NCBI GenBank assembly: GCA_001643475.1
Contig: LXTK01000090.1
Location: 1 to 8,751, forward strand
Source: Proteobacteria bacterium SPGG2
GTDB lineage: Bacteria > Pseudomonadota > Gammaproteobacteria > Acidiferrobacterales > SPGG2
Length of the DNA: 8,751 nucleotides
Direction of reading: 5' to 3'
The translations under genes and the position numbers were made by a program. Position 1 is the stretch's first letter. Every line of letters starts with the position of its first letter. Below are positions 1-7,021 of this stretch, one piece after another. The notes beneath the pieces were generated by a model. That model searched no databases and was not told where the DNA came from. It worked only from the letters and a program-made list of their open reading frames with translations.

Positions 1-1
1 T

Positions 2-1474
2 GATGCGTTGACAGTCATGCAGCACCGCGGACAAGATGCCGCTGGCATTATTACCAGTGACAGGACCAACGATGGCCAACGTGTCTATCTGCGCAAAGAC
101 AACGGTCTGGTGCGTGATGTGTTCCATGAACGACACATGATCGGCCTGCAGGGCAATATGGGCATCGGTCATGTGCGATACCCGACCGCGGGTTGTGCCT
201 CACCGGCGGAGGCGCAGCCGTTTTATGTGAATTCACCTCATGGACTCGCCCTGGCCCACAACGGCAATCTAACCAATGCGGATCAGCTCAAGGAGCAACT
301 GTTCCGCGAGGATTTACGCCACCTCAATACCCAGTCGGACTCAGAGATCCTATTAAATGTTCTAGCGCATGAGCTTGAGGCAGTGGGCGGACTAAGACTT
401 ACACCAGACGATATCTTTCGTGCGGTAAGTATGGTCCATCGACGTTGCCGCGGTGGCTATGCGGTGGTGGCCATGATAGTCGGTTTCGGAATCCTCGCTT
501 TTAGAGATCCGTTTGGTATACGCCCGATCGTATACGGTAGGCGCGAAACAGATGATGGGCCAGGGCACATGGTTGCATCGGAGAGTGTGGCGCTCGATAT
601 GTTGGGTTATACACTGGTGCGTGACATTGCGCCTGGTGAAGCGTTGTTTATCGATATGAATGGCGAAGTGCATACGCACCGTTGTGCCAAAAAGACGTTG
701 CACGCACCATGTCTTTTCGAATATGTCTATTTGGCCAGGCCGGACTCTATGCTAGATGGCATAGCGGTCCATAAGACTCGTCTGCGCATGGGAGAACGTC
801 TCGCCAGTAAGATTGCTCGCGAGTGGCCGGAAGTTGGCATCGATGTCGTCATCCCGATTCCTGATACAAGTCGACAGGCGGCGCTACAAGTGGCGCATAA
901 ACTCAATCTCAAATATCGCGAAGGCTTTATCAAGAATCGATACATACCACGAACTTTTATTATGCCCGGTCAAGCCGAGCGCAAGCGTTCAGTGCGACAA
1001 AAGCTGAACGCGATCGACCTTGAGTTTAGGGGCAAGAATGTATTGTTAGTGGATGACTCCATTGTCCGCGGGACAACGTCACAACAGATCGTACAGATGG
1101 CGCGGGAGGCGGGGGCACGTAAAGTCTATTTTGCATCCGCCGCCCCACCGATCCGGTATCCTAATGTTTATGGCATCGATATGCCGTCGGCGACAGAGCT
1201 CGTAGCTAATGGTAGGGAGGTCGACGAGATCGCCGCGATTACCGGAGCCGACCGGCTTATCTACCAGGACCTCCAAGATTTAATCGAAGCGGCGCAGGAG
1301 GGCAATCCGAAAATTACACGGTTTGAGGCTTCGGTGTTTGACGGCATATACATTACTGGTGATGTCAATCAAGATTACCTGGGGCGAATCGAGCAAATGC
1401 GAGGTGATGGGGCCAAGCAAAAGACGGTGGCTGACGATTTGGGCTCGACCGAGCTGCAGACCTATTCACTGTAG
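2..1474 (+). CDS. purF: Amidophosphoribosyltransferase, 5'-truncated by the window edge
   Basis: PurF uses glutamine and PRPP to make 5-phosphoribosylamine, the committed step of purine synthesis, in the cytoplasm. The reading frame is open to the left edge; the first whole codon is Asp at base 2, so 490 residues are visible. Compared with the E. coli protein (about 505 residues, recalled from memory) roughly 18 N-terminal residues, including the catalytic Cys that becomes residue 1 after processing, lie outside the window. The N-terminal Ntn glutaminase domain is shown by QHRGQDAAGI, GIGHVRYPTAG, AHNGNLTN and SDSEILLN. The C-terminal phosphoribosyltransferase domain has the PRPP loop VLLVDDSIVRGTTS at bases 1040-1081, then YGIDMPSATEL and GREVDEI. 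The TTG at base 8 is not a start, because homology continues upstream of it. metZ follows after 24 bases, an arrangement also known in Pseudomonas, where cvpA lies upstream. No frameshift or odd residue was seen. Identification is very secure. Confidence 0.98.
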   Translation, partial: DALTVMQHRGQDAAGIITSDRTNDGQRVYLRKDNGLVRDVFHERHMIGLQGNMGIGHVRYPTAGCASPAEAQPFYVNSPHGLALAHNGNLTNADQLKEQLFREDLRHLNTQSDSEILLNVLAHELEAVGGLRLTPDDIFRAVSMVHRRCRGGYAVVAMIVGFGILAFRDPFGIRPIVYGRRETDDGPGHMVASESVALDMLGYTLVRDIAPGEALFIDMNGEVHTHRCAKKTLHAPCLFEYVYLARPDSMLDGIAVHKTRLRMGERLASKIAREWPEVGIDVVIPIPDTSRQAALQVAHKLNLKYREGFIKNRYIPRTFIMPGQAERKRSVRQKLNAIDLEFRGKNVLLVDDSIVRGTTSQQIVQMAREAGARKVYFASAAPPIRYPNVYGIDMPSATELVANGREVDEIAAITGADRLIYQDLQDLIEAAQEGNPKITRFEASVFDGIYITGDVNQDYLGRIEQMRGDGAKQKTVADDLGSTELQTYSL

Positions 1475-1498
1475 TTTTCATTTTAGTGTTGTAGTTGT

Positions 1499-2695
1499 GT
1501 GAAGGAGATCAAGAGAGACTGGCGGGAATTTGCTTTTCGTACGCGGGCGATCCGCGCGGGACACGAGCGTACGCCTGAGGGCGAGCACGCGGAGCCAATC
1601 TTTACGACATCGAGCTTCGTCTTCAAAGACGCGGCGCAAGCGGCGGCACGGTTCGCCGACGAAGAACCGGGCAACGTCTATTCTCGTTTTACCAATCCCA
1701 CCGTGCGCATGTTCGAACAACGACTGGCTGCGCTGGAGGAAGGTGAACGATGTGTCGCAACATCCTCCGGTATGTCATCTATCCTTGCCACGTGTATGGC
1801 GCTACTCAAGGCTGGCGATCATATTGTTGCGGCGAGCAGTCTGTTTGGTGCCACTATCTCCTTGTTCAACAATGTGTTGACGCGTTTCAACCTGACGACA
1901 ACCTTTGTTTCTTTGACTGATCTCGATGCATGGCGGCAAGCCATCACGTCCGCTACCCGTATGTTGTTCTTGGAGACGCCGGCTAACCCGCTCGCGGAGG
2001 TAGCTGATATTGCCGCACTGGCAGAGCTTGCTAGGACCCATAATTGTCTGCTAGTCGTCGATAATGTGTACTGTACACCGGCGTTGCAGCGCCCACTTAC
2101 GTTTGGTGCAGACATCGTCGTGCACTCGGCCACAAAGTTTCTTGATGGCCAGGGGCGTTGTATCGGTGGGGCGGTGGTCGGTAATGAGGCGGTGGGCAAC
2201 GCATTGTTTGGTTTCTTGAGAACGGCTGGACCGAGCATGAGCCCCTTTAACGCCTGGGTATTTGCCAAGGGGTTGGAGACCCTCGATCTGCGTATGCATG
2301 CGCACAGTCGTAACGCCCAGCAACTGGCTGAATGGCTGACCACTCAGCGTGGAATAAAGCATGTCTACTACCCCGGGCTTACCTCGCACCCGCAACACGA
2401 ACTGGCGACTCGCCAGCAGAAGGCACACGGCGGTTTGCTCTCATTTGAGGTTGATGGCGACAGAAAGGAAGCCTGGGCGTTCATCGATGCGACCGAACTC
2501 GTATCAAAGACTGCCAATCTTGGCGACGTGAAGACTACGATTACGCATCCGTCGACTACTACCCACCATCGTTGTGGGCCCGAGGCACGCGCCAAGGCCG
2601 GCATCAAAGAGAGCCTGATTCGAATCTCGGTCGGGCTTGAAGATATCGATGACCTAAAGCAAGACCTACAGCGCGGCCTTAATGCCCTCCGCTGA
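1499..2695 (+). CDS. metZ: O-succinylhomoserine sulfhydrylase (MetZ)
   Basis: This is a PLP enzyme that joins O-succinylhomoserine with sulfide to make homocysteine directly, bypassing cystathionine in methionine synthesis. The 398-residue product is a full-length member of the Cys/Met metabolism PLP family. It carries YSRFTNPT (residues 61-68, phosphate contacts from the neighbouring subunit), SSGM (89-92), the PLP-contacting Asp188 in VVDN, the Schiff-base Lys213 in HSATKF, and the C-terminal block TNLGD/TTITHP-like with SVGLED near 380. RTPEGEH near residue 24 and FLRTAGPSMSPFNAW near 236 match the Pseudomonas MetZ pattern as I remember it, which favours MetZ over MetB or MetC. The start is the GTG at 1499: the frame has a stop at 1484-1486 and no other ATG, GTG or TTG before the conserved region. 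No Shine-Dalgarno sequence precedes it, while AAGGAGAT lies just inside the gene (1502-1509). It is probably co-transcribed with purF. Acyl specificity (succinyl versus acetyl) is inferred. Confidence 0.95.
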   Translation: MKEIKRDWREFAFRTRAIRAGHERTPEGEHAEPIFTTSSFVFKDAAQAAARFADEEPGNVYSRFTNPTVRMFEQRLAALEEGERCVATSSGMSSILATCMALLKAGDHIVAASSLFGATISLFNNVLTRFNLTTTFVSLTDLDAWRQAITSATRMLFLETPANPLAEVADIAALAELARTHNCLLVVDNVYCTPALQRPLTFGADIVVHSATKFLDGQGRCIGGAVVGNEAVGNALFGFLRTAGPSMSPFNAWVFAKGLETLDLRMHAHSRNAQQLAEWLTTQRGIKHVYYPGLTSHPQHELATRQQKAHGGLLSFEVDGDRKEAWAFIDATELVSKTANLGDVKTTITHPSTTTHHRCGPEARAKAGIKESLIRISVGLEDIDDLKQDLQRGLNALR

Positions 2696-3917
2696 CATCC
2701 ACCGACGTAACCTGCTGGCGATTCTGCAAGCGGCACTGACGCGGGTCAATGGCCGCGGCTGTGTACAATGTTACTTGCAGGCTCACCCGCAGACGACACC
2801 GATTTACTTGATTGCTATGGGCAAGGCGGCGGTCGCGATGTCGCGCGGTGCAATAGACGTCTTGGGAGATCGAATTCATAACGGGTTGGTTATTACCAAA
2901 CACGGCCATGGGGAGACCTTGCCCTGGCCGTGTTTGACGGCAGGACACCCTTTGCCAGACGCTACAAGTCTATCGGCCGGGGATGAGCTGTTGCGCTTTA
3001 TATCGCGTATACCTGTCGACGGTCGAGTGCTGGTCTTGTTGTCTGGTGGCACCTCGGCATTGGTCGAACGGCTGCCCAACGGCGTCGTCCTGGAGCAACT
3101 TCAAGCCCTGAATCATTGGCTCTTGGGGGCGGGGTTTGACATTCACGCTTGCAACGACGTGCGCAAGCGCGTGTCGCTAATCAAGGGCGGTCGATTGGCG
3201 TCGCTGTTAGCACCCCGTTCGGTGCTATGCCTAACGATTTCTGATGCACCCGACAATGATCCTCGAGTCGTTGGTTCAGGACCACTGGTTGCCGACAGTA
3301 GATTGAACACGTCGTCGAAGTTCGTAGCGAACGCACCGGACTTTGTTCGCGAGCTTATCGACAAAGTACCGCCGGCCCCGGGCGTGAACGACCCGGCATT
3401 CGAAGCCATTGAGACTGTCATCGTTGCCACTTTGGATGATGCCAAACATGCAGCGGCCGAGGCTGTGACGTCATACGGCTATCGCCCCATCGTCGAGCCT
3501 GAGTTTGTCAGTGGTGACGTGTGTGCGGCCGGCACGCGATTGGCGAGAACGCTGTGCAACGGAGAGTCAGGCGTGTTACACGTTTGGGGCGGTGAGACGC
3601 AAGTTGTACTTCCACCAGATCCGGGACGCGGCGGCCGTAATCAGAGCCTCGCGCTGGCGGCCGCAATCGCGCTCGCTGGCCATGATGATATCTTTTTTCT
3701 GGCTGCCGGCACAGACGGGACCGACGGGCCCGGTGATGACGCCGGTGCATTGGTCGATGGAGCGACGGTGGTGCGCGGCAAATCGAATACCCTAGATGCC
3801 ATGACAGCATTGCAACGTGCCGACGCAGGGAGTTTCTTACAAGCAAGTGGCGATTTATTGCGCACCGGCCCCACGGGCACGAATGTGATGGACATCATGA
3901 TGGGGCTGAAGGTTTAA
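2682..3917 (+). CDS. Glycerate 2-kinase, MOFRL / DUF4147 (class II) family
   Basis: This family phosphorylates D-glycerate to 2-phosphoglycerate (GckA/TtuD type, unrelated to GarK), feeding glycerate from photorespiratory, serine-cycle or tartrate/glyoxylate routes into lower glycolysis. The 411-residue protein has the N-terminal DUF4147 domain with AMGKAA (Lys48), TAGHPLPD (87-93), LLSGGTSAL (119-127), LIKGGRLA (167-173) and a variant SDAPDNDPRVVGSGP block (188-201). The C-terminal MOFRL domain has WGGETQV (302-308), GRGGRNQ (315-321), AAGTDGTDGP (341-350) and TGPTGTNVMD (396-404). The ATG at 2682 overlaps the metZ stop by 14 bases, so translational coupling is likely; the upstream Shine-Dalgarno is poor. 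Its place at the end of the purF-metZ unit does not reveal its pathway. A perfect 12-base inverted repeat lies inside it at 2897-2936. The product carbon position (2- rather than 3-phosphoglycerate) is inferred from the family. Confidence 0.88.
   Translation: MPSADIHRRNLLAILQAALTRVNGRGCVQCYLQAHPQTTPIYLIAMGKAAVAMSRGAIDVLGDRIHNGLVITKHGHGETLPWPCLTAGHPLPDATSLSAGDELLRFISRIPVDGRVLVLLSGGTSALVERLPNGVVLEQLQALNHWLLGAGFDIHACNDVRKRVSLIKGGRLASLLAPRSVLCLTISDAPDNDPRVVGSGPLVADSRLNTSSKFVANAPDFVRELIDKVPPAPGVNDPAFEAIETVIVATLDDAKHAAAEAVTSYGYRPIVEPEFVSGDVCAAGTRLARTLCNGESGVLHVWGGETQVVLPPDPGRGGRNQSLALAAAIALAGHDDIFFLAAGTDGTDGPGDDAGALVDGATVVRGKSNTLDAMTALQRADAGSFLQASGDLLRTGPTGTNVMDIMMGLKV
2897..2936. repeat. Perfect 12-base inverted repeat inside the glycerate kinase gene
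   Basis: CAAACACGGCCA at 2897-2908 is the exact reverse complement of TGGCCGTGTTTG at 2925-2936, with a 16-base spacer. Two more G-C pairs can form inside a single mismatch. The RNA could fold into a strong hairpin within codons for about residues 72-86, between the KHGHG and TAGHPLPD motifs. No T-run follows, so it is not a standard terminator. Function unknown. Confidence 0.7.
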
Positions 3918-3921
3918 TTGT

Positions 3922-4659
3922 TTATGCTGGTGCGTGAAGAGGAAGTGTTTCGAGTACCCAGCCGTCAGCATCGCACCTAAGTACACTCCCATTTTCGTAC
4001 CAGTCGCCTAATACCATTCGGCGCGCACGTTTTCCATCCAGATCGAATACGTGCTCGCCCGGGCGGTGCGTGTGGCCATGGATTAGGTCGTACACTTGAT
4101 GGGTTCGCATGATTTCGTTAACCGCGTGCCCGTTGACATCCATGATTTCTGGTTTCTTCCTCGCCTTCGCGACATTACTGCGTTCGCGTAATTCTCGGAC
4201 TATGTTATGTCGTTCCTCTACCGTCTTAGCAAGATAGTCCCGTTTCCAATCCTCGCTACGTACATGTTGACGGAAGGTCTGGTACTCGTGATCGTCAGTG
4301 CACAAGCTGTCGCCATGCATTACCAGCACGCGTTTGCCGTATAGGTCAATAACACTCGGGTCTGGTAGCAATCGACATCCGGTATATTCTTCGAATCGGT
4401 TTCCTATCAGGAAATCGCGGTTGCCTGGGATAATGAACACGGGAGTCCCGCTATCGGTGATTTTCTGTATGGTAGTTACGATGGAACGATATTCATCGTC
4501 CGTTACTGCCTCATCTCCGATCCAATATTCAAACCAGTCGCCCAGGATGTAAAGCGCGTCTGCTTGAGCTGCGTGTTCGTGAATGAATTCAAGGAACAGA
4601 TCGGTAATGGCAGGGCGTTCGGCACAAAGGTGCAGGTCGGATATAAACAGAGTAGTCAT
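3922..4659 (-). CDS. lpxH: UDP-2,3-diacylglucosamine pyrophosphatase (LpxH)
   Basis: LpxH cleaves UDP-2,3-diacylglucosamine to lipid X and UMP, the fourth step of lipid A synthesis, at the inner face of the cytoplasmic membrane. The 245-residue protein has the calcineurin-like metallophosphatase ligand set in order: Asp8 and His10 in SDLHLC, Asp41 in GDWFEYWIGD, Asn80 in GNRDFLIG, His115 in MHGDSLCTDD, and His194/His196/His198 in IHGHTHRP. Length and N-terminus agree with E. coli LpxH (about 240 residues). The ATG at 4657-4659 is followed directly by the conserved first strand, so the start is secure, though no clear Shine-Dalgarno is visible upstream. It follows ppiB on the same strand after a 36-base gap, the same order as in E. 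coli. Its stop lies 4 bases from the stop of the convergent glycerate kinase gene, with no terminator between. Confidence 0.97.
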   Translation of the reverse strand: MTTLFISDLHLCAERPAITDLFLEFIHEHAAQADALYILGDWFEYWIGDEAVTDDEYRSIVTTIQKITDSGTPVFIIPGNRDFLIGNRFEEYTGCRLLPDPSVIDLYGKRVLVMHGDSLCTDDHEYQTFRQHVRSEDWKRDYLAKTVEERHNIVRELRERSNVAKARKKPEIMDVNGHAVNEIMRTHQVYDLIHGHTHRPGEHVFDLDGKRARRMVLGDWYENGSVLRCDADGWVLETLPLHAPA

Positions 4660-4695
4660 TAACTGACAAGCGTGGCTTTTATGATTTGGATCCCT

Positions 4696-5199
4696 TTATT
4701 TTACCACTTCCACCTTTTCAATAAGAATCTCGGTAAGGGGCACATCTTTGAATCCATGTCGCGAGCCCGTGGGTATCCCATTTATGTCCTCGACGACATG
4801 CATACCATCATTCACTTGCCCGAATACACAGTATCCCCAGCCATCCGGTGTCGATGAGGTGTAGTTCAAGAAATCGTTATCGGTGAGATTTATGAAGAAC
4901 TGACTGGTTGCCGAATGTGGGTCGGATGTGCGGGCCAGCGCAACCGTGCCACGCGTATTGCGAAGACCGTTCTTGGCTTCATTGCGAATCGGTTCGTAGG
5001 TGGGTTTTTGTGTCATGCTTGGACCAAATCCGCCTCCCTGGATCACAAAATCAGGGATGATGCGGTGGATCAACGTGCCGTCATAGAAGCCCGCGCGTGC
5101 GTAGGTCAGGAAGTTCTCGACGCTTTTCGGCGCCTTGTCAGGAAAAAGTTCAAGGACGAGTGTACCGAAAGTGGTCTTTACATTAACCGCGGTCGCCAG
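4696..5199 (-). CDS. ppiB: Cyclophilin-type peptidyl-prolyl isomerase (PpiB-like), apparent CTG start
   Basis: This enzyme catalyses cis-trans isomerisation of proline peptide bonds during protein folding; no signal peptide is visible, so a cytoplasmic site is inferred. Residues typical of the active site are present: Arg46, Phe51 and Gln54 in HRIIPDFVIQGGG, Phe102 in SATSQFFIN, and WGYCVFG near 121-127. Homology runs upstream of the first standard start (TTG at 5073): the frame encodes NVKTTFGTLVLELFPDKAP and then SVENFLTYARAGFYDGT, matching the family N-terminus. Between the upstream in-frame TGA (5214-5216) and this region there is no ATG, GTG or TTG. A CTG at 5199-5197 sits six bases after GGAGG (5210-5206) and gives a 167-residue product beginning MATAVNVKTT, the expected length. 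I therefore propose a CTG start. A start at 5073 would remove the first strands and helix. The alternatives are a sequencing error or a start mutation. ppiB leads the ppiB-lpxH unit and diverges from cysS, as in E. coli. Confidence 0.88.
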   Translation of the reverse strand: MATAVNVKTTFGTLVLELFPDKAPKSVENFLTYARAGFYDGTLIHRIIPDFVIQGGGFGPSMTQKPTYEPIRNEAKNGLRNTRGTVALARTSDPHSATSQFFINLTDNDFLNYTSSTPDGWGYCVFGQVNDGMHVVEDINGIPTGSRHGFKDVPLTEILIEKVEVVK

Positions 5200-5205
5200 G
5201 TTGAG

Positions 5206-5210
5206 CCTCC
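5206..5210 (-). promoter_or_regulatory. Ribosome binding site GGAGG deciding the ppiB start
   Basis: On the minus strand GGAGG is followed by CTCAAC and then CTG. The six-base spacing is close to ideal for initiation. It is the main evidence for the CTG start, because the ATG overlapping this site (5212-5210) opens only a nine-codon frame that ends at TAA 5185-5183. Confidence 0.6.
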
Positions 5211-5241
5211 ATCAAGGTCGTAGTTCATGGTGTCAGGCGAA

Positions 5242-5271
5242 ATTGTCGCCCGAGTTGGGCTAGTGGTGCAA
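5242..5271 (-). promoter_or_regulatory. Weak candidate sigma-70 promoter for ppiB-lpxH
   Basis: On the minus strand TTGCAC (5271-5266) and GACAAT (5247-5242) are 18 bases apart, placing a transcription start near 5234 and leaving a short leader before GGAGG. The -35 matches only three of six consensus bases and the -10 four of six. A small inverted repeat GGCGA/TCGCC (5236-5250) overlaps the -10. I saw no convincing promoter for cysS elsewhere in the 5200-5410 spacer, which holds no gene I can recognise. Confidence 0.25.
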
Positions 5272-5410
5272 CCCCCACCTTGCTTTGGTGTTCCAGACAG
5301 GTTTCCGTTACCATCGCCGGCTGATATTCGATGAATTAGGCTATCTTGACCAGACGCACCACTCACACCATGCCGCGAGTAGGCTCAGGCGGCACTGTGC
5401 AGCTGATTTC

Positions 5411-6868
5411 ATGCTACAGATCCACAACAGCCTGACGAGACGCAAGCAACCGCTTTCACCGATCGACCCAAACCATGTGCGCATGTATGTGTGCGGCATG
5501 ACGGTTTACGATTATTGCCATCTGGGGCACGCCCGAATGATGGTGGTGTTCGATATGGTGGTGCGGTACCTGCGAGCGCGTGACTATCGTGTTACCTATG
5601 TGCGAAACATCACCGATATCGACGACAAGATCATCAAACGGGCCAAGGAGAACGGAAAAAGCTTCGAAGCCGTGACCGAGCGTTTTATCAAGGCCATGCA
5701 CGAGGACTTTGATGCGTTGGGTGTGCTGCGTCCGGATATCGAGCCGCGGGCGACCGAGTATGTGCCGCAGATGCAGGCGATGATCACGGCACTAATGGAG
5801 AAGGGATTTGCCTACCAGGGCAGCAACGGTGATGTCTATTATGATGTTAGTCGTTTTGAGAAGTATGGGGCACTCTCAGGCCAGCAACTCGACAAGCTAC
5901 GCGCCGGTGCGCGGGTAGAGATCGATGAGGCCAAAGACGATCCGTTGGACTTTGTCCTGTGGAAGACAGCCAAACCGGGCGAGCCGAGCTGGGACTCACC
6001 CTGGGGCCCCGGTCGACCCGGCTGGCACATCGAGTGCTCGGCGATGTCCGGCCAGAACCTCGGTGAGCCCTTCGACATACATGGCGGCGGCATGGACCTA
6101 AAGTTTCCACACCACGACGGCGAAATCGCTCAGAGCGAAGCCGCGACCGGCAAGGAGTTTGTGAGGCTGTGGATGCACAACGGCTTTGTACGGATCGATG
6201 ACGAGAAGATGTCTAAGTCACTGGGCAATTTCTTTACCATCCGTGAAATCCTAAAGAAAGCGGATGACCCCGAGAAGATGGCGGAAGTCGTGCGCTATTT
6301 CTTGTTGTCCAGTCACTATCGCAGTCCGCTAAATTTTTCCGACGACCTACTCGGTAGTGCCAGGGCCAGCCTCGATGGGCTTTATATTGCGCTTTGCAAG
6401 GGGTCCACGCAGAAGGCGGAAGCCGAGCCCACCGGCGTCTACCGCGCGGAGTTCCATAAGGCCATGGACGATGACTTCGGTACGCCTAACGCCTTCAGCG
6501 TTCTGCACCGTCTGGCTGGCGACATCAATAAGGCGGTCGCCGCCCAAAATTCGGCCCAGGCGGGAATTCTGGCACGCGAGCTGGTTGCGCTAGGCGGTAT
6601 CTTGGGCCTACTTCAGCGAGATCCGACCAAATTTCTGCAAGGACACGTCCACGAAGCCGCGGTAAGTTTGACAGCGCGGTCTAAGTTCAGCGCAAGCGGC
6701 GAGGTTGTATACGGACGCACCACAATCGAGGTGCTGATCGAGCAGCGCCAGGAAGCAAGGCGTAATAAAGATTGGCCGGAAGCAGATCGTATTCGTGATG
6801 AACTGAAGGAACGGGGTGTCATCCTGGAAGATGACCCCGATGGCACGACCACCTGGCGTCGAGCATAG
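5411..6868 (+). CDS. cysS: Cysteinyl-tRNA synthetase
   Basis: CysS is the class I synthetase that charges tRNA(Cys) with cysteine. The ATG at 5411 gives 485 residues beginning MLQIHNSLTR, equivalent to the E. coli start; the frame stays open upstream to about 5285, but that part has no CysS similarity. The signature HLGH is at residues 37-40 and EKMSKS at 265-270. The zinc ligands fall at the same numbers as in E. coli: Cys28 (YVCGMTVYD), Cys209 (WHIECSAMS), His234 and Glu238 (FPHHDGEIAQS). The C-terminal anticodon-binding part ends in GTTTWRRA. The protein is about 24 residues longer than the 461-residue E. coli enzyme; most of the extra length is in the linker at residues 411-440. Ribosome binding before the ATG is weak. 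It diverges from ppiB and ends before a clear terminator, so it is probably transcribed alone. Confidence 0.98.
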   Translation: MLQIHNSLTRRKQPLSPIDPNHVRMYVCGMTVYDYCHLGHARMMVVFDMVVRYLRARDYRVTYVRNITDIDDKIIKRAKENGKSFEAVTERFIKAMHEDFDALGVLRPDIEPRATEYVPQMQAMITALMEKGFAYQGSNGDVYYDVSRFEKYGALSGQQLDKLRAGARVEIDEAKDDPLDFVLWKTAKPGEPSWDSPWGPGRPGWHIECSAMSGQNLGEPFDIHGGGMDLKFPHHDGEIAQSEAATGKEFVRLWMHNGFVRIDDEKMSKSLGNFFTIREILKKADDPEKMAEVVRYFLLSSHYRSPLNFSDDLLGSARASLDGLYIALCKGSTQKAEAEPTGVYRAEFHKAMDDDFGTPNAFSVLHRLAGDINKAVAAQNSAQAGILARELVALGGILGLLQRDPTKFLQGHVHEAAVSLTARSKFSASGEVVYGRTTIEVLIEQRQEARRNKDWPEADRIRDELKERGVILEDDPDGTTTWRRA

Positions 6869-6893
6869 GTCGCGATCAAAGTGGCGAATGAGG

Positions 6894-6924
6894 TCGGTGG
6901 GGATGCGAAAATCCCCCGATTTTT
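6894..6924 (+). terminator. Intrinsic terminator after cysS
   Basis: GGGGAT (6899-6904) pairs with ATCCCC (6911-6916) around a six-base loop, and TCG (6894-6896) pairs with CGA (6917-6919) across a two-base bulge. Five T residues follow (6920-6924). It lies 25 bases after the cysS stop and before the promoter-like site of the next gene, so it probably separates the two units. Confidence 0.7.
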
Positions 6925-6937
6925 CCGACATTTACTA

Positions 6938-6965
6938 TTGACCCGCGATCCTACTGTGGTAATTT
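6938..6965 (+). promoter_or_regulatory. Candidate sigma-70 promoter for the acetolactate synthase gene
   Basis: TTGACC (6938-6943) is a five-of-six match to the -35 consensus. After a 16-base spacer comes TAATTT (6960-6965) preceded by TGG, an extended -10 pattern, although the -10 itself matches only three of six. Transcription would begin near 6972, about 60 bases before the GTG start. Its position just after the cysS terminator supports it. Confidence 0.5.
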
Positions 6966-6986
6966 GTCGTAACTGAACCATTGTCG

Positions 6987-7021
6987 AGCGATGCCCGCGG
7001 TTTGGGCGCTTTTTCTTTTTT
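6987..7021 (+). promoter_or_regulatory. Leader hairpin plus T-rich run, possible attenuator
   Basis: GCCC (6993-6996) pairs with GGGC (7004-7007) around a seven-base loop. AGC (6987-6989) can pair with GCT (7008-7010) across a three-base bulge. A T-rich run with one C interruption follows (7010-7021) and leads straight into GGAGG. The layout is that of an intrinsic terminator inside the 5' leader of a branched-chain amino acid gene, which would fit attenuation, but the four-pair core stem is weak. Confidence 0.35.

Noticed and set aside
1819..2343. Minus-strand open frame inside metZ
   Set aside because: The plus strand encodes a complete MetZ with all PLP motifs; the antisense frame shows no family features and is explained by codon bias.
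5178..5366. Minus-strand 62-codon frame upstream of ppiB, as an N-terminal extension or small gene
   Set aside because: It resembles no family I know, lacks a ribosome binding site and a signal peptide pattern, and is in a different frame from ppiB. It is best read as the noncoding spacer between divergent genes.
5285..5410. Upstream extension of the cysS reading frame (42 extra residues)
   Set aside because: The CysS family begins at MLQIHNSLTR-like sequence, matching the ATG at 5411. The extension has no family similarity and lies in the divergent promoter region.
5241..5410. tRNA gene or T-box/riboswitch in the cysS-ppiB spacer
   Set aside because: No cloverleaf, no TTCGA-type T-loop with matching acceptor arms, and no T-box motif could be found. 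Only small 4-5 base-pair inverted repeats are present.
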